A DNA stretch of 64,000 nucleotides from Pseudovibrio sp. Tun.PSC04-5.I4 (GTDB lineage: Bacteria > Pseudomonadota > Alphaproteobacteria > Rhizobiales > Stappiaceae). Both the position numbers and the translations under genes were made by a program. The stretch is taken from NCBI RefSeq assembly GCF_900104145.1, contig NZ_FNLB01000001.1:124001-188000 (forward strand), written 5' to 3'. Below the pieces are notes generated by a model. That model was given only the letters and a program-made list of their open reading frames with translations. It searched no databases and was not told where the DNA came from. Below, piece after piece: positions 42,535-51,355 of this stretch. The stretch's first letter is position 1; every line of letters starts with the position of its first letter.

Positions 42535-43616
42535 GCTCAGTGTCTGTAATTAGAAGGCTTGTTCGTCTTCATAAAGCTATCCGATGCCCCACAAGTTCCA
42601 CGCCAGCCGTCGTCACAAATTTGACAAGAAGAAATATCGTGTCACAAACTGGCGTGACTATAACGAAAGTCTTCGTAATCGTGGTGATTTGACGATCTGG
42701 GTCAGCCGTGAGATCGGGAAGGAGTGGTCAGCGCAGCGCCGGACCACTCGTGGAGGGCAACGCAAGTATTCTGATTTAGCCATTGAGGTATGCCTAACAC
42801 TGCGTAGCGTATACGCTTTGGCGTTACGACAGTCGCAAGGATTTATGCGCTCTGTGGTTCGATTGATGCAAGTTGATTTGTCAGTTCCAGATTTTTCAAC
42901 GTTGTCCCGGCGAGCCGGTGGCTTGCAGATTACCAAGCCAGCAAAGGCCAGAACAGAGCCGGTGCATCTTGTGGTCGACAGTACTGGTGTCAAGATCTAT
43001 GGCGAAGGCGAATGGCTTCAAAACAAACACAAAACCAAGGCAATGCGGCAATCCTGGCGCAAGCTCCATCTTGGTATGGACTTGAACACTGGCGAGATTG
43101 TATGCTCCGATCTCACCTATGAAAATGTAGGTGACCCGACCGTCCTGCCTGACCTTCTGGATCAGGTTGACGGTCCTGTAAACAAGTTTTTAGGCGATGG
43201 AGCCTATGACGGTGAGCCAACACGAAGGGTCCTTGAGACACGGTATGGAGATGACGTTGAGATTATCATTCCCCCACCCAAAACAGCTGTTTTAAGTCCT
43301 AAGGCTGACCGGAATCCGTCATCGCGAGATAAACATATTCTTGCGATCAAAGACAAAGGGCGCCTCGGTTGGCAAAAACAAACAGGTTACAATCAGCGCT
43401 CGCGAATTGAAACGCAGATGGGACGCTGGAAGCAAGTCATCGGCAACAAACTGAAGGCACGCACCTTTAACAATCAGAGGACCGAAACAAAGATTGGCGT
43501 TAGCATTCTCAACACAATAACCAAACTCGGCAGGCCCGCGTTCGAAGCAATCCCATGACCTGAATTTACGGGTTTGGGCGTGCTTTAAGCTATTCACGAC
43601 CCCTGCAACAAGGCCG
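42535..43616 (+). mobile_element. IS5-family element, type B copy 1 (left end lost)
   Basis: The right end is CCCCTGCAACAAGGCC near 43615. The left end is replaced by type A copy 1 at 42534. A nearly identical 3' half recurs at 53115-53527. Confidence 0.8.
42584..43558 (+). CDS. IS5-family transposase (type B)
   Basis: The 324-residue protein is related to but distinct from the type A transposase: KYRVTNWRDYNESLRNRGDL, LVVDSTGVKIYGEGEWLQNK (Asp), NKFLGDGAYDGEPTRRVLET (Asp), GYNQRSRIETQMGRWKQVIG (Glu). Full length. Because the left terminus is gone, the element could only be mobilised if a surrogate end is used. Confidence 0.92.
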   Translation: MPHKFHASRRHKFDKKKYRVTNWRDYNESLRNRGDLTIWVSREIGKEWSAQRRTTRGGQRKYSDLAIEVCLTLRSVYALALRQSQGFMRSVVRLMQVDLSVPDFSTLSRRAGGLQITKPAKARTEPVHLVVDSTGVKIYGEGEWLQNKHKTKAMRQSWRKLHLGMDLNTGEIVCSDLTYENVGDPTVLPDLLDQVDGPVNKFLGDGAYDGEPTRRVLETRYGDDVEIIIPPPKTAVLSPKADRNPSSRDKHILAIKDKGRLGWQKQTGYNQRSRIETQMGRWKQVIGNKLKARTFNNQRTETKIGVSILNTITKLGRPAFEAIP

Positions 43617-43816
43617 TATGAAACATAAACTCTACCCGTATTTATATTTCTGAAGGCATAGGCTCGAAACCCAGTATTCACATCACCATATGAATCCAAC
43701 AGCTCATAGGAATGCCCGGTGTGCTCAATCTGCCAATTACTTGAGTTTAAATGTTTATACGCTAGATTCGAAAATTGGTAAGCTTCCCACGCTAGCACAT
43801 CAGAAATTTGACTCAT
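43617..43816 (-). pseudogene. N-terminal fragment of a lipase-like or toxin-like protein, cut by IS5
   Basis: ATG at 43816 begins MSQISDVLAWEAYQFSNLAY and continues DSYGDVNTGFRAYAFRNINT, GRVYVSY before the frame runs into the IS5 type B right end at 43616. The opening resembles Mbeg1-like/alpha-beta hydrolase (DUF2974-type) domains found in polymorphic toxins and effectors ('...YE...D...GFxAxAFxN..TG.vyVay'). The rest, including any catalytic Ser, is lost. Low GC relative to the IS. Confidence 0.45.
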
Positions 43817-43831
43817 AATTACCCCAGTAAG

Positions 43832-44545
43832 TTAGTTATTTTGTTTTTGCCAACGCAGTAGCTGATACCAAGTAGTCCCACCCTCAAATGAGTAGTACAA
43901 ACTCCCGATATACTCGCAACAATAAATAGTTTCACCACGAAGGAGAGCGGACCAGTAAGTAATGTAAAAATTAAAGGAAGTTTCTACGTATTTATAAAAA
44001 TTCAAACTAAGAAAATTCCCATCAATATAGCATAGCTGGGCAGTATATACGTTATTTTTAAGTGTAAATGTTCTACAGGAAATATAATTGTAATCTTTTA
44101 TATCTTTGTGTTTGTATTTTTGTTCGAGTAACTTTTGAAGCCTGTCTGATCTTGGCTCAAGATCTTGTATTTCTCTTGCGTAGTATTCGCTTATGGAATG
44201 TTTTGTTTCATTTAGGTTTTGTTGATGGTCAAGAAAAGTATCTACATATCCTTGCTGCTGCAGATCTTTACAGACACCATCACATTCGCTCACGCTATTA
44301 GATATCAAAGGAATATCCTCTGCACCAACAAGCGGAGATTTCCTAATGCTTGGAAGAAATAGGACACCTATATTCTTCTTTAATTTCAGATCGGCCTCCT
44401 TTATATACTTAATTGCAATTATATTTACTTGACTCTGCGTAAAATCATGCTGTTCTTCACCTTCAGGCGCGATCCCCAGTACAGGCAGAAGCAATAATAT
44501 CACAATCAATAGAGCTAAGGCTTGCAAGGTTCTCTTTAATAACAT
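43832..44545 (-). CDS. Unknown AT-rich protein with N-terminal membrane anchor
   Basis: Start taken as ATG 44545 (MLLKRTLQALALLIVILLLL), a hydrophobic signal anchor followed by a mostly polar 210-residue domain containing several cysteines (SECDGVCKDLQQQG, YISCRTFTL, YCCEYIGSLYYSFEGGTTWY). Not a family I recognise. It lies 15 bp upstream of the truncated hydrolase-like gene, same strand, so the two were probably co-transcribed; an immunity or accessory role for that effector is possible. Low GC suggests transfer. Confidence 0.55.
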   Translation of the reverse strand: MLLKRTLQALALLIVILLLLPVLGIAPEGEEQHDFTQSQVNIIAIKYIKEADLKLKKNIGVLFLPSIRKSPLVGAEDIPLISNSVSECDGVCKDLQQQGYVDTFLDHQQNLNETKHSISEYYAREIQDLEPRSDRLQKLLEQKYKHKDIKDYNYISCRTFTLKNNVYTAQLCYIDGNFLSLNFYKYVETSFNFYITYWSALLRGETIYCCEYIGSLYYSFEGGTTWYQLLRWQKQNN

Positions 44546-44593
44546 CACTGAGCCCTCCTAGTTCGCTCATTTTATACGGTGGGGTCTTTAGGT

Positions 44594-45696
44594 GGCGCTG
44601 TTGTACAATTCGAAATTAGCTTGCAGCTTGCCCAATCCCATGCATCTGATCATGCAGAAACCGTCTCGAACGTGGCGCGTCCGAGGGCCGTCATTGTGTT
44701 GAGAACGGCGACGCCAAGTTTTGCCTCTGTCCTCTGATTGTTCAACTTTCGTGACCTGAGCGTGGTCCCGATCACCTGCTTAAAGCGGCCCATCAAGGTT
44801 TCGCCTCGAGACCTTCGACCATATCCGGTTTGCTTTTGCCAAGACATCCTGCCGTTCTTTTGAATGGCAAGAATATCCCGGTCGCGAGCAGTGGGAGCGG
44901 TCGCAGCCTGTGGGCCGGGGATAGCTGTTTTGGGAGGTGGAATGACGACCTCGATACCTTCAAAACGGCCTGCTAATTCTTGTCTCACAGGCGTCCCATC
45001 ATAAGCGCCATCACCGAGAAATGTAGCAACTATATCTTCGATCTGATCCAACAGATCCGACACAGCGGTTGGATCGGCAACCGTATCCTCAGTCAGTTCA
45101 GAACATACGATTTCGCCGGCATTCAGATCAAGGCCAAGGTGAAGTTTGCGCCAAGTTCTGCGCTTTATCCTGGTTCCATGCTTGGTTTCCTGCCATTCTC
45201 CGGCACCAAAGATCTTAACGCCTGTACTATCGATTACCAGCTCTACTGGCTCTGAGTTCGTTCGCGGTTTGGGATTTGAAAGTTTCAAGCCATCTGCGCG
45301 GCGCGACAGGGTTGAAAAGTCAGGAACCGGTAAAACCAACTCCATCAAATGGAACACAGACCTCACAAACCCTTGAGTCTGCCTCAAAGCAAGACCGAAT
45401 ACGACCCGGATCTGCAAACAGGTTTCAATGGCAAACTCTGAAAACTTGGCGGGCGGTCCACGTCGTTGGTTCTCGGGTGCAAACCAAGCCTTGGCAGCGC
45501 TCTCTTCAATCCAAACCGTGACATCGCCGCGACGACGCAAGCTTTCATTATACTTCGACCAGTTCGTCACTTTGTATTTGGCTTTGGCAAACTTATGTTG
45601 GCGATCAGCATTGGCTTTAAACGGCATAAAGTGAATCTTCATTGAAGGAAATATCAGCCGGAATAGACGCCTGAAGCGTATTTATGCAACAGCGCC
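44594..45696 (-). mobile_element. IS5-family element, type A copy 2 (complete, 1103 bp)
   Basis: Termini GGCGCTGTTGTACAATTCG (44594) and TTATGCAACAGCGCC (45696) match copy 1, in inverted orientation relative to it. No target duplication is apparent (TTTAGGT versus ATCAAAA). Confidence 0.92.
44650..45642 (-). CDS. IS5-family transposase (type A)
   Basis: A 330-residue intact transposase nearly identical to that at 41486, with the same DDE motifs (VIDSTGVKIFGAGEW, GDGAYDGTPVRQELAGR, YGRRSRGETLMGRFK). The middle differs from copy 1 (GTPVRQELAGRFEGIE instead of GFTTRQEIAKRYDGVE), showing that the copies have diverged or recombined. Confidence 0.94.
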   Translation of the reverse strand: MKIHFMPFKANADRQHKFAKAKYKVTNWSKYNESLRRRGDVTVWIEESAAKAWFAPENQRRGPPAKFSEFAIETCLQIRVVFGLALRQTQGFVRSVFHLMELVLPVPDFSTLSRRADGLKLSNPKPRTNSEPVELVIDSTGVKIFGAGEWQETKHGTRIKRRTWRKLHLGLDLNAGEIVCSELTEDTVADPTAVSDLLDQIEDIVATFLGDGAYDGTPVRQELAGRFEGIEVVIPPPKTAIPGPQAATAPTARDRDILAIQKNGRMSWQKQTGYGRRSRGETLMGRFKQVIGTTLRSRKLNNQRTEAKLGVAVLNTMTALGRATFETVSA

Positions 45697-45708
45697 ATCA
45701 AAATATGA

Positions 45709-45849
45709 CTAGTTCAACTGAACAATGCACCATGCCCCCTTATCGGCTTGAAGAGTACTCGGCTCTCCTGAGAGCTGCCCCTTGAGTATATTTTGCAACA
45801 GATCAAATGCCGCAACTGAAACTTTCTGATGCACGCTGATTGTGTGCAT
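45709..45849 (-). CDS. Short ORF, perhaps a C-terminal gene fragment
   Basis: ATG 45849 opens MHTISVHQKVSVAAFDLLQN, ILKGQLSGEPSTLQADKGAW, ending at 45709. The helical pattern resembles the last helix and strand of a periplasmic-binding-protein fold (LacI or sugar-receptor type), which would make it a stump of a larger gene truncated on its 5' side. Unproven; no RBS. Confidence 0.25.
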   Translation of the reverse strand: MHTISVHQKVSVAAFDLLQNILKGQLSGEPSTLQADKGAWCIVQLN

Positions 45850-46043
45850 ATGGTGGTTAATGACTTAGAGACCTGAAATGGCTTTCTTGCAGTTTTATGA
45901 CATGTAATCCGATTGGTGTCAGAACCCTGAAGGAGCTCACCCTAATGGATTCTTGCGAGCTAGGAAACTTACAGTGAACAGTCAACTCAAATTTGGCCAT
46001 GAAACAGAGCTTAAATGTCGCACAACAGGATGACGGCAATACG

Positions 46044-46439
46044 ATGAAAATGATATTTACAATTTCTCTTGTGTTAGCGATTATCGTCAGTGCTTATTAT
46101 TATCTTAATAAAAGCACCGAATTTGTTAATAAGATAACCAATTCGATAGAATACGGAGATTTAAATTACATAGATAATATAGATATCACGGATGATATAT
46201 TATCATTATATTCAAATGATCAAAAAAAAATATTTGAATATACTATGAGGGAAACGCAATCAGTAATTGCTGATTATAATAATGATTGCGCCTGTTGGGT
46301 CGTTATAGCAGACGTCAAGTTGCGCGAGCACTCTATCTTAGGATTCACATATGCTAGTGAAACCGCACGGTTCGTATTTGAGTTTCGATTGGCCTCTATC
46401 GTTCTAAATTCAGCCTCAATAAGTAAACTAACACTCTAG
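46044..46439 (+). CDS. Unknown AT-rich protein with N-terminal transmembrane segment
   Basis: The ATG at 46044 gives MKMIFTISLVLAIIVSAYYY, a signal anchor, then a 110-residue polar domain (YGDLNYIDNIDITDDILSLY, NNDCACWVVIADVKLREHSI). No known motif. Strongly AT-rich, six bases upstream of the next gene in the same direction. Size and setting are like small effector-associated (immunity-type) proteins, but this is only context. Confidence 0.5.
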   Translation: MKMIFTISLVLAIIVSAYYYLNKSTEFVNKITNSIEYGDLNYIDNIDITDDILSLYSNDQKKIFEYTMRETQSVIADYNNDCACWVVIADVKLREHSILGFTYASETARFVFEFRLASIVLNSASISKLTL

Positions 46440-46445
46440 GTTATC

Positions 46446-46706
46446 ATGGAAAAAATTGAAGTCGGCTATCACCCTATTGCGGTCAGTGGAAACTACGCAT
46501 ATCACAAGTTTATCTTATACACTCAATCAGATGGAACTACATTTCAAATACATGGTGGGGGCACCAAAGGGGCTGGACTTAGCCCTTTGGACGAGCTTGT
46601 CAGTAGCGGAATACCTACTTTTGAGGGGTTTGGGTCTCTTGGTGTCAAGATATTCAAAACAACTAATAAAACACAATATCGCTTGGATTCTATCTTCAGA
46701 TTTTGA
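46446..46706 (+). CDS. Short protein resembling part of a polymorphic toxin, possibly truncated
   Basis: The 86-residue frame (MEKIEVGYHPIAVSGNYAYH, KFILYTQSDGTTFQIHGGGT, KGAGLSPLDELVSSGIPTFE) has the 'H-x-FILYT..DG' strand and GG-rich turn seen in some toxin tip domains that begin with 'HhylvYtd..G'. The reading frame ends at SIFRF, after which no continuation is obvious. It overlaps nothing and follows the 46044 gene by six bases, so the two form a pair. Low confidence on identity. Confidence 0.4.
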   Translation: MEKIEVGYHPIAVSGNYAYHKFILYTQSDGTTFQIHGGGTKGAGLSPLDELVSSGIPTFEGFGSLGVKIFKTTNKTQYRLDSIFRF

Positions 46707-46738
46707 AAGGTATTCTGTCATTCTCTATCTTTCCCTGC

Positions 46739-47152
46739 TTACCAGCATCTAAAATCAAAACCAGCCGAGTATGGGCCATCTTCAATGGTAATTATCACCC
46801 TTAATGGCGTTATTAAAACATAGGAATCGACGTCAGTTTTCATGTTGCTGTTATTCACATGTTGAAATTTTATGTCTCTAATTTTCTTCTCCAAGCCATT
46901 AGTATTTTTAGTGAAGTACCTATAGACTCTTGTTGCTCTGTATGTGCATGCTTCGTCATTACCTCCCACATATATTTGGCTTCCTTCTGCAATAACTTCT
47001 GCGGGTTTACCTAGTATTCTATCAATTGCATCAAGTTGATTGGAGAAGCTAACTAACTTAATTTCGTTTTTCATAATCGATATTAAAAACGGCGAACATA
47101 TTGCCAGCGCAATGAAGCTAATTATAGCTATGCATCTAAGTTTATTTGTCAT
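46739..47152 (-). CDS. Unknown AT-rich secreted or membrane-anchored protein
   Basis: The 137-residue protein begins MTNKLRCIAIISFIALAICS, a signal peptide or anchor, and continues with a small domain (LDAIDRILGKPAEVIAEGSQ, YVGGNDEACTYRATRVYRYF, YSAGFDFRCW) containing three cysteines. Convergent with the 46446 gene. Family unknown. Confidence 0.5.
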   Translation of the reverse strand: MTNKLRCIAIISFIALAICSPFLISIMKNEIKLVSFSNQLDAIDRILGKPAEVIAEGSQIYVGGNDEACTYRATRVYRYFTKNTNGLEKKIRDIKFQHVNNSNMKTDVDSYVLITPLRVIITIEDGPYSAGFDFRCW

Positions 47153-47300
47153 CGAAGACCTTTATTCATGGGTATTGAGGCGTGATCGTGCTGGTAGGTT
47201 GGGCTCCATTCCTGGAAGTGACGGTTCAGATGGCGGAGGTGACCGGCGCTGTTGCACAATTCGAAATTAGCTTGCAGCTTGCGCAATCCCATGCATCTGG

Positions 47301-48220
47301 TCATGCATAAATCTTCTCGAACGTGGCGCGTCCGAGGGTCGTCATTGTGTTGAGAACGGCGACGCCAAGTTTTGCCTCTGTCCTCTGATTGTTCAACTTT
47401 CGTGACCTGTGCGTGGTCCCGATCACCTGCTTAAAGCGGCCCATCAAGGTTTCGCCTCGAGACCTTCGGCCATATCCGGTTTGCTTTTGCCAAGACATCC
47501 TGCCGTTCTTTTGAATGGCAAGAATATCCCGGTCGCGAGCAGTGGGAGCGGTCGCAGCCTGTGGGCCGGGGATAGCTGTTTTGGGAGGTGGAATGATGAC
47601 CTCGATACCTTCAAAACGGTCTGCTAATTCTTGTCTCACAGGTGTCCCATCATAAGCGCCATCACCGAGAAATGTGGCAACTGTATCTCCGATCTGATCC
47701 AACAGATCCGGCACAACGGTTGGATCGGCAGCCGTATCCTCAGTCAGTCCAGAACATACGATTTCACCGGTATTCAGATCAAGGCCAAGGTGAAGTTTGC
47801 GCCAAGTTCTGCGCTTTATCCTGGTTCCATGCTTGGTTTCCTGCCATTCTCCGGTACCAAAGATCTTAACGCCTGTACTATCGATTACCAGCGCTATTCG
47901 CTCAGAGTTCGTTCGCAGTTTGGGATTTGAAAGTTTCAAGCCATCTGCGCGGCGCGACAGGGTTGAAAAGTCAGGAACCGGTAAAACCAACTCCATCAAA
48001 TGGAACACAGACCTCACAAACCCTTGAGTCTGCCTCAAAGCAAGACCGAACACGACCCGGATCTGCAAACAGGTTTCAATGGCAAGCTCTGAAAACTTGG
48101 CGGCCGTCCACGCCATTGGTTCTCAGGTGTAAACCAAGCCTTGGCAACGCTCTCTTCAATCCAAACCGTGACATCGCCGCGACGACGCAAGCTTTCATTA
48201 TACTTCGACCAGTTCGTCAC
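47301..48220 (-). pseudogene. IS5 type A transposase, frameshifted and interrupted
   Basis: The C-terminal 270 residues are open from 48116 (with VIDSTGVKIFGTGEW, GDGAYDGTPVRQELADR, YGRRSRGETLMGRFK). A one-base deletion near 48103 (GCGGCCGTCC instead of GCGGGCCGTCC) moves the remaining N-terminal part to another frame (48035-48220, TNWSKYNESLRRRGDVTVW), and IS66 removes the first 15 or so codons to 52996-53058. Dead copy. Confidence 0.9.
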
Positions 48221-48310
48221 TTTGTATGTAACCGTCCGCTCAGTACCGCCTTACTTGGTTGCGTTTGATTGAGTATTTTCTTCTTCAGTTTTAGTTGAGG
48301 AGGCAAGTCA

Positions 48311-48649
48311 TTGTTGGATGAATCGAGGCCACGGCGGTCGTGGACACGGGTAGAAAAGGCGGCAATCACTGCGCAAGTTGGGGTTGATGGAGCAACGCTG
48401 TTTGATGTTGCGCAGAGCCATGGTGTCGGCCGGTACTTGCTGAAGCGATGGATGGCTCAGTACTGCGAGAGCAACACAAGTGAAAACACGTTGGCTCCCA
48501 TTTTTGTGCCTGTTGTTGTTACTGATCCTGAGCCTTCAGGACCCGCCGTTATTGAGGTTGGGCTCGGGAACGGTCGCAGCCTGAGGGTTTCCAGTGACTT
48601 AAGTGATGCGCAGGTTCGCCGGTTTATTGGGCTGGTGGAAGCGACATGA
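48311..48649 (+). CDS. tnpA: IS66 accessory protein TnpA (HTH)
   Basis: The 112-residue protein (SWTRVEKAAITAQVGVDGAT, VGRYLLKRWMAQYCESN, GRSLRVSSDLSDAQVRRFIG) is homologous to the TnpA at 31607. Four-base ATGA overlap with tnpB. Confidence 0.92.
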   Translation: MLDESRPRRSWTRVEKAAITAQVGVDGATLFDVAQSHGVGRYLLKRWMAQYCESNTSENTLAPIFVPVVVTDPEPSGPAVIEVGLGNGRSLRVSSDLSDAQVRRFIGLVEAT

Positions 48650-49523
48650 TCGGGCCGGGAACAGGTGTGCGGGTTTATCTTGCGTGCGGTGTGACGGATA
48701 TGCGCAAGGGCATTGCGGGTCTGGCCGCTTTGGCGGAGACGGAATTACGCCAGCGCCCTGCAAATGGCGCCGTGTTTGCGTTTCGCGGTCGGCGCGGCGA
48801 CCGGATCAAGTTGCTTTACTGGGATGGTCAGGGATTTTGCCTTTACTACAAGGTGCTGGGTGCGCCTCGAACCTGGTTTCGACCGGGGCGCTTATGTTTG
48901 GAATTCTAGTGAAAGGAGGGGTTTCCTTTAACAGACCGTCCTTTACTGCGAAAGGGCGAGAGCCGAAGCGGCGGTGATTTGTCGTGAACTGGCAAGGTGA
49001 CGTAGCCCGTGGGATAAAGAGATGTGCGACGAAGCCATTAAGTCAAGACCCATCTTCAGGCTGAGTATTGGAAGGTTGAGGAACACGAACCGGCTAAACC
49101 GTATCTGAGGGGCTGAATTGTAGCCTCCGCCTACATGGCTTAACAGGCGGAACATCGGTCGCGCCATGGATTTCATGACCGGAAGCGCGCAAACCGACAG
49201 CGTACTCCAGAAACGCTTTCGAGGGTGTCGTCAACTTATGCAGTTTGTTGGCGATGGCCGATGCCGACTTGCGGGACGCAAGGGAAAAGACTACGGCCGG
49301 CAGCCTAACCAATACGCTTTAAGTCCAACATAGGAACGAGGGAAGGCGTGTGCCGAATGAGGTTGGTATATTTAATACTCGCAAGGGAGTTCACCCCGAT
49401 GACGGCCACGCTGGCGGAGTTCCCGTAGTAGTCCGAGATAGGGAAAGCCTGTCACATGGCGAAGGGGAACAGTTCAAGCTGCTTAGGGCTGCACATTAAC
49501 TGACCACAACGAGGTGAAGACCT

Positions 49524-51041
49524 TTGATAATCAGCGACATGCAACACAAGCTTGCGAAATGGGCGCAGGACGAGCGAACCAGAAGATTTGATCGCCTCTT
49601 ACGCTTAATTGCCGATCGGACTTGGCTGACTGAGGCTGCCCGGGTTGCCTTGGCGTCGAGCGGCGCAAAGACCCCGGGCGTAGATGGCGTGGACCGAGAT
49701 CGTTTCCGACAAAATGAGGAGGAACTCCTTGCGACGTTGGGGCGATCTCTGCTGGATGGGACCTATGCGCCCGCTCCAACACGACGCGTCTACATCCCGA
49801 AAGGGAACGGAAAGCTGAGACCGTTGGGAATACCGACACTGACGGATCGCATAGTACAGCGCGCCATGCTGATGGTGATGGAGCCGATTTGGGAAAGCGA
49901 CTTCAGTCCTTACTCATATGGTTTCAGGCCACAGCGTAGCGTGCACCACGCGATCCGGGCCGTTTTGATGCAGACAACGGATGGCAGGAACACAAAGGGT
50001 CGCTGGGTGATCGAAGGTGATCTAGCAAGCTACTTTGATACTGTCCATCACCGCAAGCTGCTCTCGTGTGTGCGCAAGCGCATCCGGGACAAACGGTTTA
50101 TCGCACTGCTCTGGAGGCTTTTGAAGGCAGGTCACATCGATAAAGGCCTCTTCTGCGCCGCCAGCAAGGGCGTTCCTCAAGGCGGGGTTCTTTCTCCGCT
50201 TCTGTCCAACATTATGCTCAATGAGTTTGATCGTTGGATGGATGAGAAATTCCTTGGAAAAGCAGCGCGCAACAAACGTCGTGGTTGGAATGAGAGCGTC
50301 AGAAAAGCCAGCCCTGTGGCGGTTCGTGAGAACCGCTGTCGCAGACCGGCAGTGTCCTATTGCCGTTATGCCGATGACTTTGTTGTCATCGTCAAAGGCA
50401 CGAAGGCACAGGCGCTCGCGGTACGCGAGGAATGCCGAGCATTCCTGGAAGGCGATCTGGCATTGACGTTAAACATGGAGAAAACCCATGTCACTCATGT
50501 TAATGATGGGTTTGTCTTTCTCGGTCACCGGATCATTCGCAAACGCGGTCCCCGTGGCGTGATGCGGCCAGTAACGACCATTCCCCGAGAGAAAACCAGC
50601 GGTTTCAAACATCGACTGGTTAAGGCTCTTAGCGGCGACCACAATACGCCCCATACCGACATGATTAAGCGGCTAAACCGCCAACTCATGGGTTGGGCAA
50701 ACTTCTATCAGTTCACCGATTACACATCCAAGGTCTTCCAGCACGTCGATACCGTCGTGTTCTGGAAAATGGCACATTGGCTGGGGCGCAAGTATCGCTC
50801 GCGCATCTCTCGTCTGATGCGAAAGTGGTTCGCGCGGCCGTATGGCTTAAAAGCCAAGACATGGATGGTGCACTCGATGACGAAAGAAGGAGTACGCGTT
50901 TCAAGCATCTTGTACCGGCTAACCAATCATCAGCGCGGGCAATTCCGCTGGAAGACACCACGTTCAAATCCTTATCTTCGGGAAAAGAACGAGGCTCCTT
51001 TCTACGAAACGCACTATCGTGGTCTCGTGCTGGCTTTCTAG
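49524..51041 (+). CDS. ltrA: Group II intron reverse transcriptase/maturase (LtrA-like)
   Basis: The 505-residue protein has RT motifs: RRVYIPKGNGKLRPLGIPTL, YGFRPQRSVHHAIRAVL, GDLASYFDTVHHRKLL (first Asp), GVPQGGVLSPLLSNIMLNEF, and SYCRYADDFVVIVKG (YADD catalytic box). The maturase (GIIM) region follows (RLNRQLMGWANFYQFTDYTS). The C-terminus lacks an obvious HNH endonuclease domain, so retrohoming probably uses En-minus mechanisms. Start is TTG 49524 or ATG 49539. Intact. Confidence 0.93.
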   Translation: MIISDMQHKLAKWAQDERTRRFDRLLRLIADRTWLTEAARVALASSGAKTPGVDGVDRDRFRQNEEELLATLGRSLLDGTYAPAPTRRVYIPKGNGKLRPLGIPTLTDRIVQRAMLMVMEPIWESDFSPYSYGFRPQRSVHHAIRAVLMQTTDGRNTKGRWVIEGDLASYFDTVHHRKLLSCVRKRIRDKRFIALLWRLLKAGHIDKGLFCAASKGVPQGGVLSPLLSNIMLNEFDRWMDEKFLGKAARNKRRGWNESVRKASPVAVRENRCRRPAVSYCRYADDFVVIVKGTKAQALAVREECRAFLEGDLALTLNMEKTHVTHVNDGFVFLGHRIIRKRGPRGVMRPVTTIPREKTSGFKHRLVKALSGDHNTPHTDMIKRLNRQLMGWANFYQFTDYTSKVFQHVDTVVFWKMAHWLGRKYRSRISRLMRKWFARPYGLKAKTWMVHSMTKEGVRVSSILYRLTNHQRGQFRWKTPRSNPYLREKNEAPFYETHYRGLVLAF

Positions 51042-51056
51042 CCAAGCTTGAATGGA

Positions 51057-51133
51057 GAGCCGTATGCGGTGAAAGCCGCACGTACGGTTCGGAGGGGAGA
51101 AACGTCAGCTGTGGCTGACGTCTCTTACCCTAC
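51057..51133 (+). ncRNA. Group II intron domains V and VI
   Basis: GAGCCGTATGCGGTGAAAGC (51057-51076) opens a 34-nt domain V; the whole segment to 51090 folds into the canonical DV hairpin (GAGCCGTATGCGG pairs with CCGCACGTACGGTTC around a GAAA tetraloop). DVI follows (GTCAGC TGTG GCTGAC stem at about 51104-51119), with the branch adenosine expected near CTTACCC. Confidence 0.9.
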
Positions 51134-51192
51134 AAAAGGGCCGGTTCCCGTGGCCTTCACCAGTCGATGGCTCAGCCCGACTTACCTCAGCA

Positions 51193-51220
51193 CAAAGGAC
51201 ACTTCTTTGAAGTGTCTTTG
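51193..51220 (+). repeat. 25-nt palindromic insertion in tnpB exon 2
   Basis: CAAAGGACACTTC (51193-51205), TTT, then GAAGTGTCTTTG (51209-51220) forms a near-perfect hairpin that is absent from the homologous position of the other IS66 copy (GCCCAACTTGCGATGCTG). It shifts the reading frame. Confidence 0.75.
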
Positions 51221-51355
51221 CTGGCCATGCTGTGGGAAGGGATGGACTGGAGACGCCCCAGTTGGGGAGCTCCGCCCGCTCGAATGGGGTGAATATCTTG
51301 GGTTTTGAATGGGGTATTACTTTGATATTGGAGATATATGAGGTAAAATACCCAT

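Larger units (their letters stand above)
48860..51133 (+). mobile_element. Group II intron inside IS66 tnpB (2274 bp)
   Basis: Starts with GTGCGCC, the group II 5' consensus (GTGYG), directly after exon 1, and ends CTTACCCTAC before exon 2. It contains a reverse transcriptase/maturase ORF and a canonical domain V at 51057-51090, followed by a domain VI stem. Junctions restore the tnpB reading frame, which confirms the boundaries. Confidence 0.92.
48646..51292 (+). pseudogene. tnpB: IS66 TnpB gene split by a group II intron and carrying a frameshifting hairpin insertion
   Basis: Exon 1 (48646-48859) encodes MIGPGTGVRVYLACGVTDMR to YYKVL. Exon 2 (51134-51292) continues exactly as EKGRFPWPSPVDGSARLTSA when joined at the intron borders. 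Exon 2 then contains a 25-base palindromic insertion (within 51193-51220) after TSA, which shifts the frame and brings a stop; without it the gene would end QLAMLWEGMDWRRPSW and so on to ARMG. So even after intron splicing the product would be truncated. Confidence 0.85.

Noticed and set aside
48860..51133. Reading the reverse transcriptase as a retron or diversity-generating element
   Set aside because: The GTGCG start, canonical domain V and VI, maturase region and exact restoration of tnpB upon removal identify a group II intron.
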